Source of the DNA: Streptomyces sp. TBY4
Lineage (GTDB): Bacteria > Actinomycetota > Actinomycetes > Streptomycetales > Streptomycetaceae
Direction of reading: 5' to 3'
Assembly (NCBI RefSeq): GCF_024213195.1
Contig: NZ_JANAVF010000012.1
Location: 186,001 to 250,000 of the forward strand
Length of the DNA: 64,000 nucleotides
Below are positions 17,001-25,333 of the stretch, one piece after another. The notes below the pieces were generated by a model that was not told where the DNA came from, did not search any database, and was given only the letters and a program-made list of their open reading frames with translations. How positions within the stretch are numbered: the first letter of the stretch is position 1; each line of letters starts with the position of its first letter. The translations under genes and the position numbers were made by a program.

Positions 17001-18014
17001 ATGAGCACTCAGGGTGAAGGCACGGCACAGGCGGGTCCGGTGCGCTGGCGGACGGCGATGGAGCGGGCGCTGTACGGCCCCGACGGCTTCTACGTACGCC
17101 CCGGCGGACCCGGCCCCGCCGGGCATTTCCGCACCTCCGTGCACGCCTCGCCGCTCTACGCGGGGGCGGTGGCCCGGCTCCTGCTGTGGGTGGACGGGGA
17201 GCTCGGCCGCCCGGAGGAGCTGGACCTGGTCGACGTAGGGGCCGGACGCGGGGAACTGCTGACCGGGGTGCTGGAGGCGCTGCCGCCGGAGACGGCCGCG
17301 CGGGTGCGGCCGTACGGGGTGGAACGCGCGGGCCGGCCCGCCGGGCTCGACGGGCGGATCCGGTGGGTGGGCGAGGCTCCCCGGGGGACCCGGGGGCTGC
17401 TCTTCGCCAACGAATGGCTCGACAACGTACCGCTGGACCTCGCCGAGGACGGGCGCTACGTGGAGGTCGCGCGGGACGGTACGGAGAGTCCGGGCGGCCC
17501 CCTGGACGGTCCGGACCTGGCCTGGCTGGAGCGCTGGTGGCCGCAGGCGGGCACGCGGGCCGGCGCCGGCCGGGCGGAGATCGGGCGGCCGCGCGACGAG
17601 GCCTGGGCGGCGGCCGTCGGGACCGTGGAGAGCGGGCTCGCGGTGGCGGTGGACTACGCCCACACCCTTGCAGCCCGCCCGCCCTTCGGAACGCTGACCG
17701 GATTCCGCGCGGGGCGGGAGACCGCGCCGGTGCCGGACGGCAGCTGCGACGTCACCGCGCACGTCGCGCTCGACGCGTGCGCGGGGCCGGGGGCGGTGCT
17801 GCTGACCCAGCGGGACGCCCTGGCCGCCCTCGGCGTCTCGGGGGCCCGGCCCCCGCTCTCCCTGGCCTCCACCGACCCGGCGGCGTACGTCCGGGCCCTG
17901 TCCACGGCGGGCGAAGCCGCGGAACTCACCGCCCGCGGCGGCCTGGGCGACTTCGGCTGGCTGATCCAGCCGGTCGGGGTCACCCCCTGGGGCTCCGCCC
18001 CAGACCCCGTTTGA
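17001..18014 (+). CDS. MidA/NDUFAF7-type SAM-dependent methyltransferase (DUF185)
   Basis: The 337-residue protein has the DUF185 hallmarks: LYGPDGFYVRPGGPGPAGHF with FRTS near 25-46, the SAM-binding LVDVGAGRGELL at 76-87, ANEWLDNVPLD at 136-146, a VDYAHT motif and GSCDVTAHV near 248. The eukaryotic member NDUFAF7 symmetrically dimethylates one arginine of NDUFS2 during complex I assembly; the orphan NuoD encoded about 5 kb to the left retains the equivalent arginine (Arg55). The last nine or so codons are supplied by a dispersed intergenic repeat, so the C-terminus has probably been rewritten by repeat insertion. Confidence 0.87.
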   Translation: MSTQGEGTAQAGPVRWRTAMERALYGPDGFYVRPGGPGPAGHFRTSVHASPLYAGAVARLLLWVDGELGRPEELDLVDVGAGRGELLTGVLEALPPETAARVRPYGVERAGRPAGLDGRIRWVGEAPRGTRGLLFANEWLDNVPLDLAEDGRYVEVARDGTESPGGPLDGPDLAWLERWWPQAGTRAGAGRAEIGRPRDEAWAAAVGTVESGLAVAVDYAHTLAARPPFGTLTGFRAGRETAPVPDGSCDVTAHVALDACAGPGAVLLTQRDALAALGVSGARPPLSLASTDPAAYVRALSTAGEAAELTARGGLGDFGWLIQPVGVTPWGSAPDPV

Positions 18015-18088
18015 GGACCGGGGGTCCGGGGGCTGGCCCCCGGGGAACGGGCGAAGGGCGGGTAGGGGACTTCGCGCCGCGCAGCGGC
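17985..18088. repeat. Dispersed intergenic repeat, copy A (overlaps a gene end)
   Basis: This stretch carries an inverted copy of the module seen at 21490-21512 (CTGGGGCTCCGCCCCAG core), then the GTTTGAGGACCGGGG core and the GAAGGGCGGGTAGGGGAC tail shared with copies near 21.5 and 53.9 kb. It includes the last codons and the stop of the methyltransferase gene. It lies between convergent genes and could act as a terminator-like hairpin. Confidence 0.7.
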
Positions 18089-18114
18089 TGCCCCCCACCC
18101 GCCCTCCTGGCGGA

Positions 18115-19668
18115 CTACTCCGAGTCTTCGGGGCCGTGGCCCTCGTGGAGGCCACCCCCGCTACCGGTCCCGCTGCTCGGCTCCGACACGACCGGCCGAC
18201 CCAGCGGCGCCAGATCGAACGCGTAGTGCCCGACCGCGTCAGCGATGACGTCGACGTTGATGTCGAGCGCCTTCTGGTCGATGTTCGCGATGGTGTCGCC
18301 CTTGCCGTGGTAGTTCACGTCGTACGCGACCCCGGCCTGCCCACCGAACTTCGCCGCCTGCTCCGGCGTCTTGATGCCCTCGGCACCCGTGAACGTACCG
18401 CCCGAGGGGATGCCGACCGCGATGAACGGGCCGTAGTCCGAGCGGCCCGAGAAGTCGGTGCCCTCGCGCGGGATGCTCTTGGAGTCGAGGAAGTCGTTGA
18501 TCCCCTTCTCCAGCTGCGCGGAGCCCTCCGGGCCGGGGCCCGCGCCGACCTTGTCCGAGTCGTCGCCGTCGTAGACGAAGTACGCGGCGTTCGGCGAGGC
18601 GATCATGTCGAAGTTCAGGTAGAGCTTGATCTGCTTCTTCTGCTCCTCCGTCAGCCCGTCGACGTACGCCTCGGAGCCGAGCAGGCCGAACTCCTCGGCC
18701 GACCACCAGGCGAACTTGACCTTGTTCTTGATCTTCCACTGGCTGGGCGCGAGCTTCTGCGCGACCTGCAGGATGCCGGCCGAGCCGGAGCCGTTGTCGT
18801 TGATGCCCGGGCCCGCCGCGACGGAGTCGAGGTGCGCGCCGAGGAAGACGGTGTTGTTCTCGTCGCCGCCCCGCGTCTCCGCGATGACGTTGTACGTCTT
18901 GCGGTCCTCGCGGAGCTCGCGGATGTCGAGGGTGACCTCGACCGGTCCCGCGGCGGCCTCGGCGGCGAGCCGCTCGCCCTCGGCCTGCGTGGTGCCGCCG
19001 GTCGGGATCTTGCCGGCGTCCGCCGCACCTATGGTGCCGTTCAGGGCGCCCGCGGTGTTGTTGTAGATCACCGCGCCGACCGCGCCGGCCGTCGCGGCGT
19101 TCTGCTGCTTGACCGCGAAGGCGCAGCCGCCGCGCTTGATCAGCGCGACCTTGCCGGTGAAGGCGCCCGCGGCGAAGTCGGCGGGCTCGCAGCCGTTGGT
19201 GCCGTCGGCGTCGACCGGGGCGACGGCGATCTGCGCCGTCACGCCGTTCGCCGGGCCGCTGGCGGTGTACGTCATCAGCTTGATCGGGACGTCGCGGCCG
19301 GCCGGGCCGTTGACCTTCAGGGTCTCGGCGATCGTCTCGACGTACACGAAGTCGAACTCGTTCTTGGTGACCTTGTATCCGGCCGCGCGCATGACGAGCT
19401 CGACGTACTGGGCCGACTGCTGGTGGCCCTTCGAACCCGCCACCCGGTTGCCCTTGTTGTAGTCGGCAATGGCCTGGAAGACCTTCAGGTGGTTGTTGGC
19501 ACCCTTGCCGGTGGAGTCCTTGACCAGCTTTCGGGCCAGCGCGTCGGCCCGGGCGGCGTCACTCTGCGGGCTGCCGGTGGCACCGGCCGGTCCGGCCAGG
19601 AGCAGCGGGGAGACGAGAGCCGCGGCCGCCAGGGCGGCGGTGGCTGCGGCTATACGGCGTGAGGGCAT
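18115..19668 (-). CDS. Secreted M28 metallo-aminopeptidase with PA domain
   Basis: The 517-residue enzyme has a signal peptide (residues 1-31, ending GPAGATG), a PA insertion (about 130-240, with the C-EPADFAAG-FTGKVALI-RGGC pattern) and an M28 catalytic domain. Zinc ligands are visible in VFLGAHLDSV, GINDNGSGSAG and WWSAEEFGLLGSEAYV, and a later DFSGRSDYGPFIAVGIPSGG. It resembles the secreted aminopeptidases of Streptomyces that release N-terminal amino acids from peptides. GGAAGGA lies 5 nt before the ATG at 19668; a longer in-frame start has no such site. Confidence 0.92.
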   Translation of the reverse strand: MPSRRIAAATAALAAAALVSPLLLAGPAGATGSPQSDAARADALARKLVKDSTGKGANNHLKVFQAIADYNKGNRVAGSKGHQQSAQYVELVMRAAGYKVTKNEFDFVYVETIAETLKVNGPAGRDVPIKLMTYTASGPANGVTAQIAVAPVDADGTNGCEPADFAAGAFTGKVALIKRGGCAFAVKQQNAATAGAVGAVIYNNTAGALNGTIGAADAGKIPTGGTTQAEGERLAAEAAAGPVEVTLDIRELREDRKTYNVIAETRGGDENNTVFLGAHLDSVAAGPGINDNGSGSAGILQVAQKLAPSQWKIKNKVKFAWWSAEEFGLLGSEAYVDGLTEEQKKQIKLYLNFDMIASPNAAYFVYDGDDSDKVGAGPGPEGSAQLEKGINDFLDSKSIPREGTDFSGRSDYGPFIAVGIPSGGTFTGAEGIKTPEQAAKFGGQAGVAYDVNYHGKGDTIANIDQKALDINVDVIADAVGHYAFDLAPLGRPVVSEPSSGTGSGGGLHEGHGPEDSE

Positions 19669-19972
19669 GAAAGTCCTTCCACAGCAGATGCGCGAGCGCA
19701 TGCGTACGTCTTGAGGCGTATGGGCTATGGCGTGCAGGAGTGCGGACGTGCAGGGGTGTGGGGACACGGATGCCGACGCAGGTCAGGTGCGTTCGCGCCG
19801 TGTGGGGGAGCGGTGGACGCACGTTAGACACCAAGTGGCGGCCATGGCCAGACTTTTCACTGATTCCGGTTTGTGAAATCCGTATATCGGAGTATCTGAG
19901 CCGTCGAAAACAGGCCAGTGCCCGCTGTGCGCACCTGGTGGGGCAGTGGTGGGGGCAGTGGCGGGGCAGCCC
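19669..19972. promoter_or_regulatory. Spacer upstream of the M28 gene with inverted repeats
   Basis: This 304-bp stretch holds no gene. It should contain the promoter of the M28 peptidase and the 3' end of the regulator transcript. An AT-richer patch at 19850-19900 has TTTCAC (19855-19860) and its complement GTGAAA (19873-19878) 12 bp apart, followed by the small inverted repeat TCCG-TATAT-CGGA. These could be an operator; no hexamer pair matching a vegetative promoter is clear enough to call. Confidence 0.4.
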
Positions 19973-21097
19973 CTAGCGCAGGATGCCCTCGATGAAGTCG
20001 GAGCCGATCCGCGCGACCGTCGCCAGGTCCAGCTGGTGCTGGACATAACGCCCTTGGCGGCGGGTCTGGATCAGCCCGGCCTTCTTCAGCACCGCCAGAT
20101 GGCGGGACACCTCCGGAGCGGTGATCCCGTGCGCGGCCGCCAACTCGCCGGTCGTGTACGGGGCGCGCGCCAGATTGCGGCACAGCATCATCCGCATCGG
20201 ATGGGCCAGCGCCTCCATGCGCCGCTGCAGCAGCTCCACCGACCCCGGGGAGGAGGCCAGTTCGGGAGAGCCGAGCGGGTAGTGGATCACCGGACGCCAG
20301 CCGGGGGCGTGCAGCACCAGCAGGTGGGGCCAGCCGAAGTTCGTGGGCACGAACAGCAGGCCGTCGCCTATTCGGGGATCGGTCGCCGTCGTGGACCCGT
20401 GGACCATCTTGTCCACCGAGACCGTGGTCAGCCCCTCGTCGACGCTCAGCGCGGAGGAGACCTCCTTCAGCACGGCCGGCAGCCCCTTGCGGCGCAGCAC
20501 CTCCGTCTTGTGCCGGGCGTCCGCGGTCTGCCGGGGCTCGACGCGGCGCCAGGTCTCGGCGAAGAACGCCTCGTCGCAGTCCTCCATCAGGCGGCGCAGC
20601 CAGACCCGGACACCGGCGGTGTCGTCGAGCACCCGCACGGCGAAGGCCAGCTGCTGCGGGCCGCGCGCGGAGGCCGTCTCCAGGGCCTTGGCCCGGGCCA
20701 GCGGATCCGCGAGCGGTGACGGCCCGCCGCTCTCGCCGTACAGGCCCAGCCGGCAGTGCTCCAGGGCGGCCGTCGCGAACCGCTCGTCGTCCAGCCGGTC
20801 GAGTACGTCGAGCTCGGCGGCGAGCGTCGCACCGGGCAGGCCGGAGCCGCCGGGAATCCCGGCGAAGGCCATGAAGATGTCGGCGAAGGAACTGCGCCAC
20901 ATGAAGTCGCCCTCCAGCAGCCGGTCCGCGAGGTCCGGATCCAGGGCGGCGGCGGTGGTGGAGGTCCAGGAGGCGAGCCCGGGGTGGTGGCCGGGTTGGG
21001 AGAGCGCGTGCAACGCCATGCAGAGTTCCGCGAGGGGGGATGGCGCGAAGCCGATCCGCTCCGCGGGGAGCCCGGTGATGTCGATGGTGACGCTCAT
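19973..21097 (-). CDS. ArsR-family winged-helix regulator with DUF5937 N-terminal domain
   Basis: The 374-residue protein has a large N-terminal domain (about 1-290, including IGFAPSPLAELCMALHALSQPGHHPGL) typical of the DUF5937 group and a C-terminal winged helix (ALAHPMRMMLCRNLARAPYTTGELAA, then GITAPEVSRHLAVLKKAGLIQTRR). No ArsR-type metal-binding cysteine motif is visible, so it probably senses a small molecule through its N-terminal domain. Autoregulation or control of the downstream M28 gene is possible but not shown by the sequence. The 5' side faces a long repeat-rich spacer. Confidence 0.87.
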   Translation of the reverse strand: MSVTIDITGLPAERIGFAPSPLAELCMALHALSQPGHHPGLASWTSTTAAALDPDLADRLLEGDFMWRSSFADIFMAFAGIPGGSGLPGATLAAELDVLDRLDDERFATAALEHCRLGLYGESGGPSPLADPLARAKALETASARGPQQLAFAVRVLDDTAGVRVWLRRLMEDCDEAFFAETWRRVEPRQTADARHKTEVLRRKGLPAVLKEVSSALSVDEGLTTVSVDKMVHGSTTATDPRIGDGLLFVPTNFGWPHLLVLHAPGWRPVIHYPLGSPELASSPGSVELLQRRMEALAHPMRMMLCRNLARAPYTTGELAAAHGITAPEVSRHLAVLKKAGLIQTRRQGRYVQHQLDLATVARIGSDFIEGILR

Positions 21098-21196
21098 CGG
21101 ATCATTCTGCCGCGCTGTGTCCCGGGCACCTGCCAGGCCACGCGCCGGTGCCCCCGTGCGGCGCAGTCGCCGGGGGCGCCGGCCCCGGACCCCTGC

Positions 21197-21219
21197 GCCT
21201 CAAACGCCGGCGGGGCTGG
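21197..21219 (-). repeat. Dispersed intergenic repeat, copy B (short fragment)
   Basis: An inverted fragment of the GCCGGCGTTTGAGG core of the repeat found also near 18.0, 21.5, 47.2 and 53.9 kb. It sits 100 bp upstream of the ArsR-type regulator gene. Confidence 0.6.
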
Positions 21220-21276
21220 GTGTTGGCTGGGGTCCGTTTGCGGGTGGGGCTGGCTGCGGTGGGGCGGTGCCGGGGT

Positions 21277-21395
21277 CGGGGTGGGGTGTTGGCCGGGACT
21301 GCATGATTTAGGCGCCCTGTCCGCAACGTTCGACAGTTGTGGCTTCCTTGTGCGCCACAAATCACGCTTTACGTCCCGGCCAACACCCCACCCCG
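21277..21395. repeat. Large inverted-repeat element, 23-bp arms with structured loop
   Basis: Arms at 21277-21299 and 21373-21395 are perfect inverted complements of 23 bp; the core is GGGGTGTTGGCCGGGAC. The 73-bp centre is much less G+C-rich and contains a second inverted repeat, TTGTGGC (21337-21343) against GCCACAA (21354-21360), and TGATTT against AAATCA. The spacer of 615 bp between two divergent genes (21098-21712) contains only this element and repeat copies B and C. It could be a structured RNA, a miniature mobile element or a double-sided terminator. Confidence 0.65.
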
Positions 21396-21464
21396 CCCCC
21401 GTCCCCGCCCCGGCCGCCTGCGACCCCCGCATCCGGCCCCGGCTGGGGGCGGGGTTTGTCTTTT

Positions 21465-21606
21465 CAGCCGTCCGGCGTTTGAGGACCGGGGTCTGGGGCG
21501 GAGCCCCAGGGTCTTTCAGCCCGTCCGGCGTTTGAGGACTGGGGTCCGGGCAAAGCCCGGGGAACGGTGGAAGGGCGGGTAGGGGAAATCTGCCCCGCGC
21601 AGGGGC
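21465..21606. repeat. Dispersed intergenic repeat, copy C (two cores)
   Basis: Two tandem cores (GTCCGGCGTTTGAGGAC) at about 21470 and 21521 are each followed by G/C-rich inverted repeats (GGGGCGGAGCCCC; GTCCGGGCAAAGCCCGG), then the GAACGGTGGAAGGGCGGGTA tail. It lies between divergent genes, so unlike copies A and D it is not simply a shared terminator. Confidence 0.7.
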
Positions 21607-21712
21607 CTGGCTGTGGCCGGGTCCAGGCGGCGAAGCCGGCGCCTCGGGGGGCGATTGACGACGTCGGTCAATCGGCGTGCGGAGACGCCGAGGGCGGGTT
21701 CAGGGTGGAGGC

Positions 21713-21922
21713 ATGACCGCGATCGAGCAGTACCTCGTCGATACCTATCGGGCTTCACAGCAGGGCGCCCCGATGCCCCCGCCCCCGGGCCGCGACGACG
21801 TCGCCGTCCTGCGGGAGGCCCGTACGTACGAGCAGTTCCGGGCCGTCCTCGACGGAGACCCGGGCCGCCGGCCGTGGCGCTCCGCCCTCCGCAGGCGGCT
21901 GGCCCGTCGGCTCCCCGTCTGA
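21713..21922 (+). CDS. Small hypothetical protein
   Basis: A 69-residue protein (MTAIEQYLVDTYRASQQGAP) with an acidic/hydrophobic first half, a PPPPGRDD linker and a very basic end (RSALRRRLARRLPV). GGTGGAGG lies just upstream of the ATG. Codon third positions are G/C-rich as in neighbouring genes, supporting coding. It is convergent with the PLP-lyase gene, 14 nt away. Function unknown. Confidence 0.6.
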   Translation: MTAIEQYLVDTYRASQQGAPMPPPPGRDDVAVLREARTYEQFRAVLDGDPGRRPWRSALRRRLARRLPV

Positions 21923-21936
21923 GCCCGGAGCGGGGG

Positions 21937-23280
21937 CTACAGGCGGGCCACGAAGCCGGCCACCGCCGCGGTGACTTCGGCGTCCGTCCAGGACAGGCCC
22001 GGGCGGGTGACCTCGACCTCCGTCACCGACAGCCCCGGCGGGCCGTCGGGGGACCAGCGGCGGAACAGGACCGTGCCCGTCTCCTCCGCCAGCCGGACCC
22101 CCGCCTCCGTGAGGCGGTCCGCGTCGTAGGGGAGCCACACCTGGAACTGATGGGTGTGCGGGACCTCCGGGTGGACCCGGAACCAGGGCACCTCCGGGGC
22201 CGCGGCGAACGCCGAGGAGATCGCGGATGCCACCGTCCGCGCCTTGGCCACGTAGGAGGGCAGCTCCGGAAGCTCCCGCTCCAGCCCGGCCAGGGCGGAC
22301 AGGGCGGCCGGGAACTGGCGGAAGATCTGGCCCCCGTACCGGTGCCGCCAGACCTTCGACTCCGCGACGAGCGACGCCGGTCCGGCGAGGGCGGCCCCGC
22401 TGAGGCCGCCGAGGGACTTGTAGAAGGAGACGTACACGGAGTCCGCGAGCGCCGCGATCTCCGGGAGCGGCCGGCCGAAGTGGACCGTCGACTCCCACAG
22501 CCGGGCCCCGTCGAAGTGGACCACCGCGTCCCGTTCCCGGGCGGTGTCCACCAGGGCCGACAGCTCCTCCCAGGTGGGGAGGAGGAAGCCCGCCTCGCGG
22601 AGGGGGAGTTCCAGCATCAGCGTCCCGAACGGCTCCGCCAGCTCGGCGAGCTCGGACGCCGTCGGCTGGCGCGGCTCGCCCGTCGGGTGGACCGTACGCA
22701 GCCCCGAGACGACGGACAGCGCGCCGCCCTCCCACAGCTCCGGATGGCTCATCGGGTGCAGGGCGACCACCGGGTTCCCGGTCCGGCCGGCCCAGCAGCG
22801 CAGCGCGATCTGCTGGGCCATGGTCCCGGTCGGGAAGAAGGCGGCGTCCTCGGTGCCGAGCAGCTCCGCGACCCGCCGCTCCAGCCGCTCGACGCTGGCG
22901 TTGCCGTAGATGTCACCCGGCTCGTCGGGGTCCGTGACCAGTCCGGTCAGTTCTGCCGTGAGCTCGCCGACCGTCGCCTCCCGCAGGCTGCGCGAGAGCT
23001 TCCGCCGGGCCGCCCGGCCCGCGACCACCATCCGGGCGGCCAGTCCGTCGCCGTCCTGCTCCGCCGAGTCGCGATCTCGTTCCGCGTCGCCCGTTTCCGT
23101 CACCCGGCCGGCCGTCTGCGCCCCGGCCTGGACCGGCTCCGTGCCCGCCGCCCGGTCCGCCGCCGCGTCCGGCTCCGCGATCCGGTGCCTGTCCGGGCCC
23201 GGGCCCGGCTCCGGCTCCGCGGCCGGGCCGTCCGCCGCCGCCCGCCCCGTGGCCACCGTCCGCTCCGTGTCCTGGTTCAT
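21937..23280 (-). CDS. PLP-dependent beta-eliminating lyase (threonine aldolase-like)
   Basis: The 447-residue protein has an N-terminal low-complexity Pro/Ala/Glu extension (about 1-80) and a fold-type I aminotransferase domain with GDIYGNASVERLERRVAELLG, AAFFPTGTMAQQIAL, VHFDGARLWES and the putative PLP lysine in YVSFYKSLGGLSGAAL. This matches the threonine aldolase/beta-eliminating lyase group, which cleaves L-threonine or related beta-hydroxy amino acids to glycine and an aldehyde. The charged extension is unusual for the family. The ATG at 23280 is preferred over one 30 nt upstream. Confidence 0.88.
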   Translation of the reverse strand: MNQDTERTVATGRAAADGPAAEPEPGPGPDRHRIAEPDAAADRAAGTEPVQAGAQTAGRVTETGDAERDRDSAEQDGDGLAARMVVAGRAARRKLSRSLREATVGELTAELTGLVTDPDEPGDIYGNASVERLERRVAELLGTEDAAFFPTGTMAQQIALRCWAGRTGNPVVALHPMSHPELWEGGALSVVSGLRTVHPTGEPRQPTASELAELAEPFGTLMLELPLREAGFLLPTWEELSALVDTARERDAVVHFDGARLWESTVHFGRPLPEIAALADSVYVSFYKSLGGLSGAALAGPASLVAESKVWRHRYGGQIFRQFPAALSALAGLERELPELPSYVAKARTVASAISSAFAAAPEVPWFRVHPEVPHTHQFQVWLPYDADRLTEAGVRLAEETGTVLFRRWSPDGPPGLSVTEVEVTRPGLSWTDAEVTAAVAGFVARL

Positions 23281-23321
23281 CCCCCGATCATCGCCGACCG
23301 GCCCGCACACCAGGGGCTAGC

Positions 23322-24332
23322 ATGGCGACGTATCGTCCGGTACCCCCCGCGGACCGGAACGGAACGGAAGGCCTCCCCCGCGTGAACACAGCCCCCCAGG
23401 CGGAGCGCCCCGCCCGGCTCTCCGTCGGTGTCGTCGGAGCCGGCCGGGTCGGTCCCGCGCTGGCCTGCGCCCTGCAGCAGACCGGGCACCGTCCCGTCGC
23501 CGTGTCGGGCGTCTCCGACGCCTCCCGGCGCCGGGCCGAGCGGATGCTGCCCGGTGTGCCCGTCGTCTCTCCCGCGCAGGTGCTGGAGGCCTCCGACCTC
23601 GTGCTGCTGACCGTCCCCGACGACGCGCTGCCGTCCCTGGTGGAGGGGCTCGCCGAGACCGGCGCGGTCCGTCCCGGGCAGCTCCTCGTGCACACCTCCG
23701 GGCGGTACGGGGTCTCCGTGCTGGACCCCGCGCGCCGCGCGGGCGCGCTCCCGCTGGCCCTGCACCCGGCGATGACGTTCACCGGCACCGAGGTGGACGT
23801 GCAGCGCCTCGCGGGCTGCTCCTTCGGCGTGACCGCCCCCGACGAGCTGCGGCTCGCCGCCGAGGCGCTGGTCATCGAGATGGGCGGGGAGCCCGAGTGG
23901 ATCGCCGAGGTGAACCGCCCGCTGTACCACGCGGCCCTGGCCCTCGGCGCGAACCACCTGGTCACCCTGGTCGCACAGTCGATGGAGCTGCTGGCCAAGG
24001 CGGGCGTCGAACACCCGAACCGGATGCTCGGCCCGCTCCTCGGCGCGGCCCTGGACAACGCCCTGCGCTCCGGCGACGCCGCCCTGACCGGCCCGGTGGC
24101 CCGCGGTGACGCCGGTACCGTCGCCGCGCACGTCTCGGAGCTGCGCAAGCACGCCCCGGGCACGGTCGCCGGATACCTCGCGATGGCCCGTACGACCGCC
24201 GACCGCGCCCTCGCGCACGGTCTGCTCAAGCCCGAACTGGCCGAGGACCTCCTCGGCGTACTGGCCGACGGCGGCACGACCGGCATCGAGCCCGGCCCCG
24301 GCCCCGAAGGACGCGAAGGCGGCGACCTGTGA
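23322..24332 (+). CDS. Rossmann-fold, DUF2520-domain oxidoreductase-like protein
   Basis: The 336-residue protein has an N-terminal Rossmann fold (VGVVGAGRVGPALACAL near 36-52) and a helical DUF2520 C-terminal domain (LYHAALALGANHLVTLVAQS; MLGPLLGAALDNALR). Overall it resembles 6-phosphogluconate-dehydrogenase-like reductases. The initiation codon may be the GTG at 23382 (VNTAPQAERPARLSV), since the upstream part is not conserved in character. Its stop overlaps panC (GTGA). Position before panC suggests a link to pantoate or CoA synthesis, such as ketopantoate reduction, but this is inference. Confidence 0.87.
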   Translation: MATYRPVPPADRNGTEGLPRVNTAPQAERPARLSVGVVGAGRVGPALACALQQTGHRPVAVSGVSDASRRRAERMLPGVPVVSPAQVLEASDLVLLTVPDDALPSLVEGLAETGAVRPGQLLVHTSGRYGVSVLDPARRAGALPLALHPAMTFTGTEVDVQRLAGCSFGVTAPDELRLAAEALVIEMGGEPEWIAEVNRPLYHAALALGANHLVTLVAQSMELLAKAGVEHPNRMLGPLLGAALDNALRSGDAALTGPVARGDAGTVAAHVSELRKHAPGTVAGYLAMARTTADRALAHGLLKPELAEDLLGVLADGGTTGIEPGPGPEGREGGDL

Positions 24333-25333
24333 TCCTCCTCGACACCGCCGACGCACTGCACCGGCTGGCCCGTACCGGCGGCCCCGCCGCCCGCCGCGCC
24401 GTCGTCATGACCATGGGCGCCCTCCACGAGGGCCACGCCACCCTGGTCCGCACCGCCCGCGAGCAGGTGGGCCCCGCCGGCCAGGTCGTGGTCACGGTCT
24501 TCGTCAACCCCCTCCAGTTCGGGGCGAACGAGGACCTCGACCGCTACCCCCGCACCCTCGACGACGACCTGGAGATCGCCGAAGCCGCCGGCGCCGACGC
24601 CGTGTTCGCCCCGGCCGTCGACGAGGTCTACCCGGGCGGCGACCCCCAGGTCCGGATCACCGCCGGCCCGATGGGCGGCCGCCTCGAGGGCGCCACCCGC
24701 CCCGGCCACTTCGACGGGATGCTGACCGTCGTCGCCAAGCTGCTCCACCTCACCCGCCCCGACCTGGCCTTCTTCGGCCAGAAGGACGCGCAGCAACTGG
24801 CCCTGATCCGGCGGATGGTGACCGACCTGAACTTCCCCGTGGAGGTGGTCGGCGTACCGACCGTCCGCGAGGCGGACGGGCTCGCGCTGTCCTCCCGCAA
24901 CCGCTACCTCTCCGCCAAGGAGCGCGGCACCGCCCTCGCGCTGTCCCGCGCCCTGTTCGCCGGCCGCGACCGGCTCGCCGCGCAGTCCGCGCTGCGCGCC
25001 CGCGCCGAGGCCCAGGCCCCGCCGGCCGGCGACGAGCGGGCCACCGGCCTGGCCCGGCTCGGCGAGATCCGCGCCTCCGCCGACGCGCACGCCGTCGCCG
25101 CGGCGGGCGCCGGGCTGCCGGAGGCCGTACGGGCCGCCGCGCGGCACGTCCTGGAGGAGGCGGGCCGTCACGATCCGCCGCTCGTCCTGGACTACCTGGC
25201 GCTGGTGGACCCCCAGGACTTCACCAAGGCCGGCCACGGCTTCACCGGTCAGGCCGTGCTGGCCGTCGCCGCGAAGGTGGGCGCGACCCGGCTGATCGAC
25301 AACATCCCATTGGAGTTCGGAGCACAACCGTGA
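24329..25333 (+). CDS. panC: Pantoate-beta-alanine ligase
   Basis: PanC makes pantothenate from pantoate, beta-alanine and ATP. The 334-residue protein is longer than most PanC proteins (about 280-310). It carries the HIGH-like TMGALHEGHATLV near residue 31, VFVNPLQFG, DAVFAPAVDEVYPGG, VAKLLHLTRPDLAFFGQKDAQQL, and SSRNRYLS. An Ala-rich insertion near 215-260 accounts for the extra length. GTG start within a 4-nt overlap with the preceding gene, and its own stop overlaps the nadB GTG, so translation of the cluster is coupled. Confidence 0.95.
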   Translation: MILLDTADALHRLARTGGPAARRAVVMTMGALHEGHATLVRTAREQVGPAGQVVVTVFVNPLQFGANEDLDRYPRTLDDDLEIAEAAGADAVFAPAVDEVYPGGDPQVRITAGPMGGRLEGATRPGHFDGMLTVVAKLLHLTRPDLAFFGQKDAQQLALIRRMVTDLNFPVEVVGVPTVREADGLALSSRNRYLSAKERGTALALSRALFAGRDRLAAQSALRARAEAQAPPAGDERATGLARLGEIRASADAHAVAAAGAGLPEAVRAAARHVLEEAGRHDPPLVLDYLALVDPQDFTKAGHGFTGQAVLAVAAKVGATRLIDNIPLEFGAQP

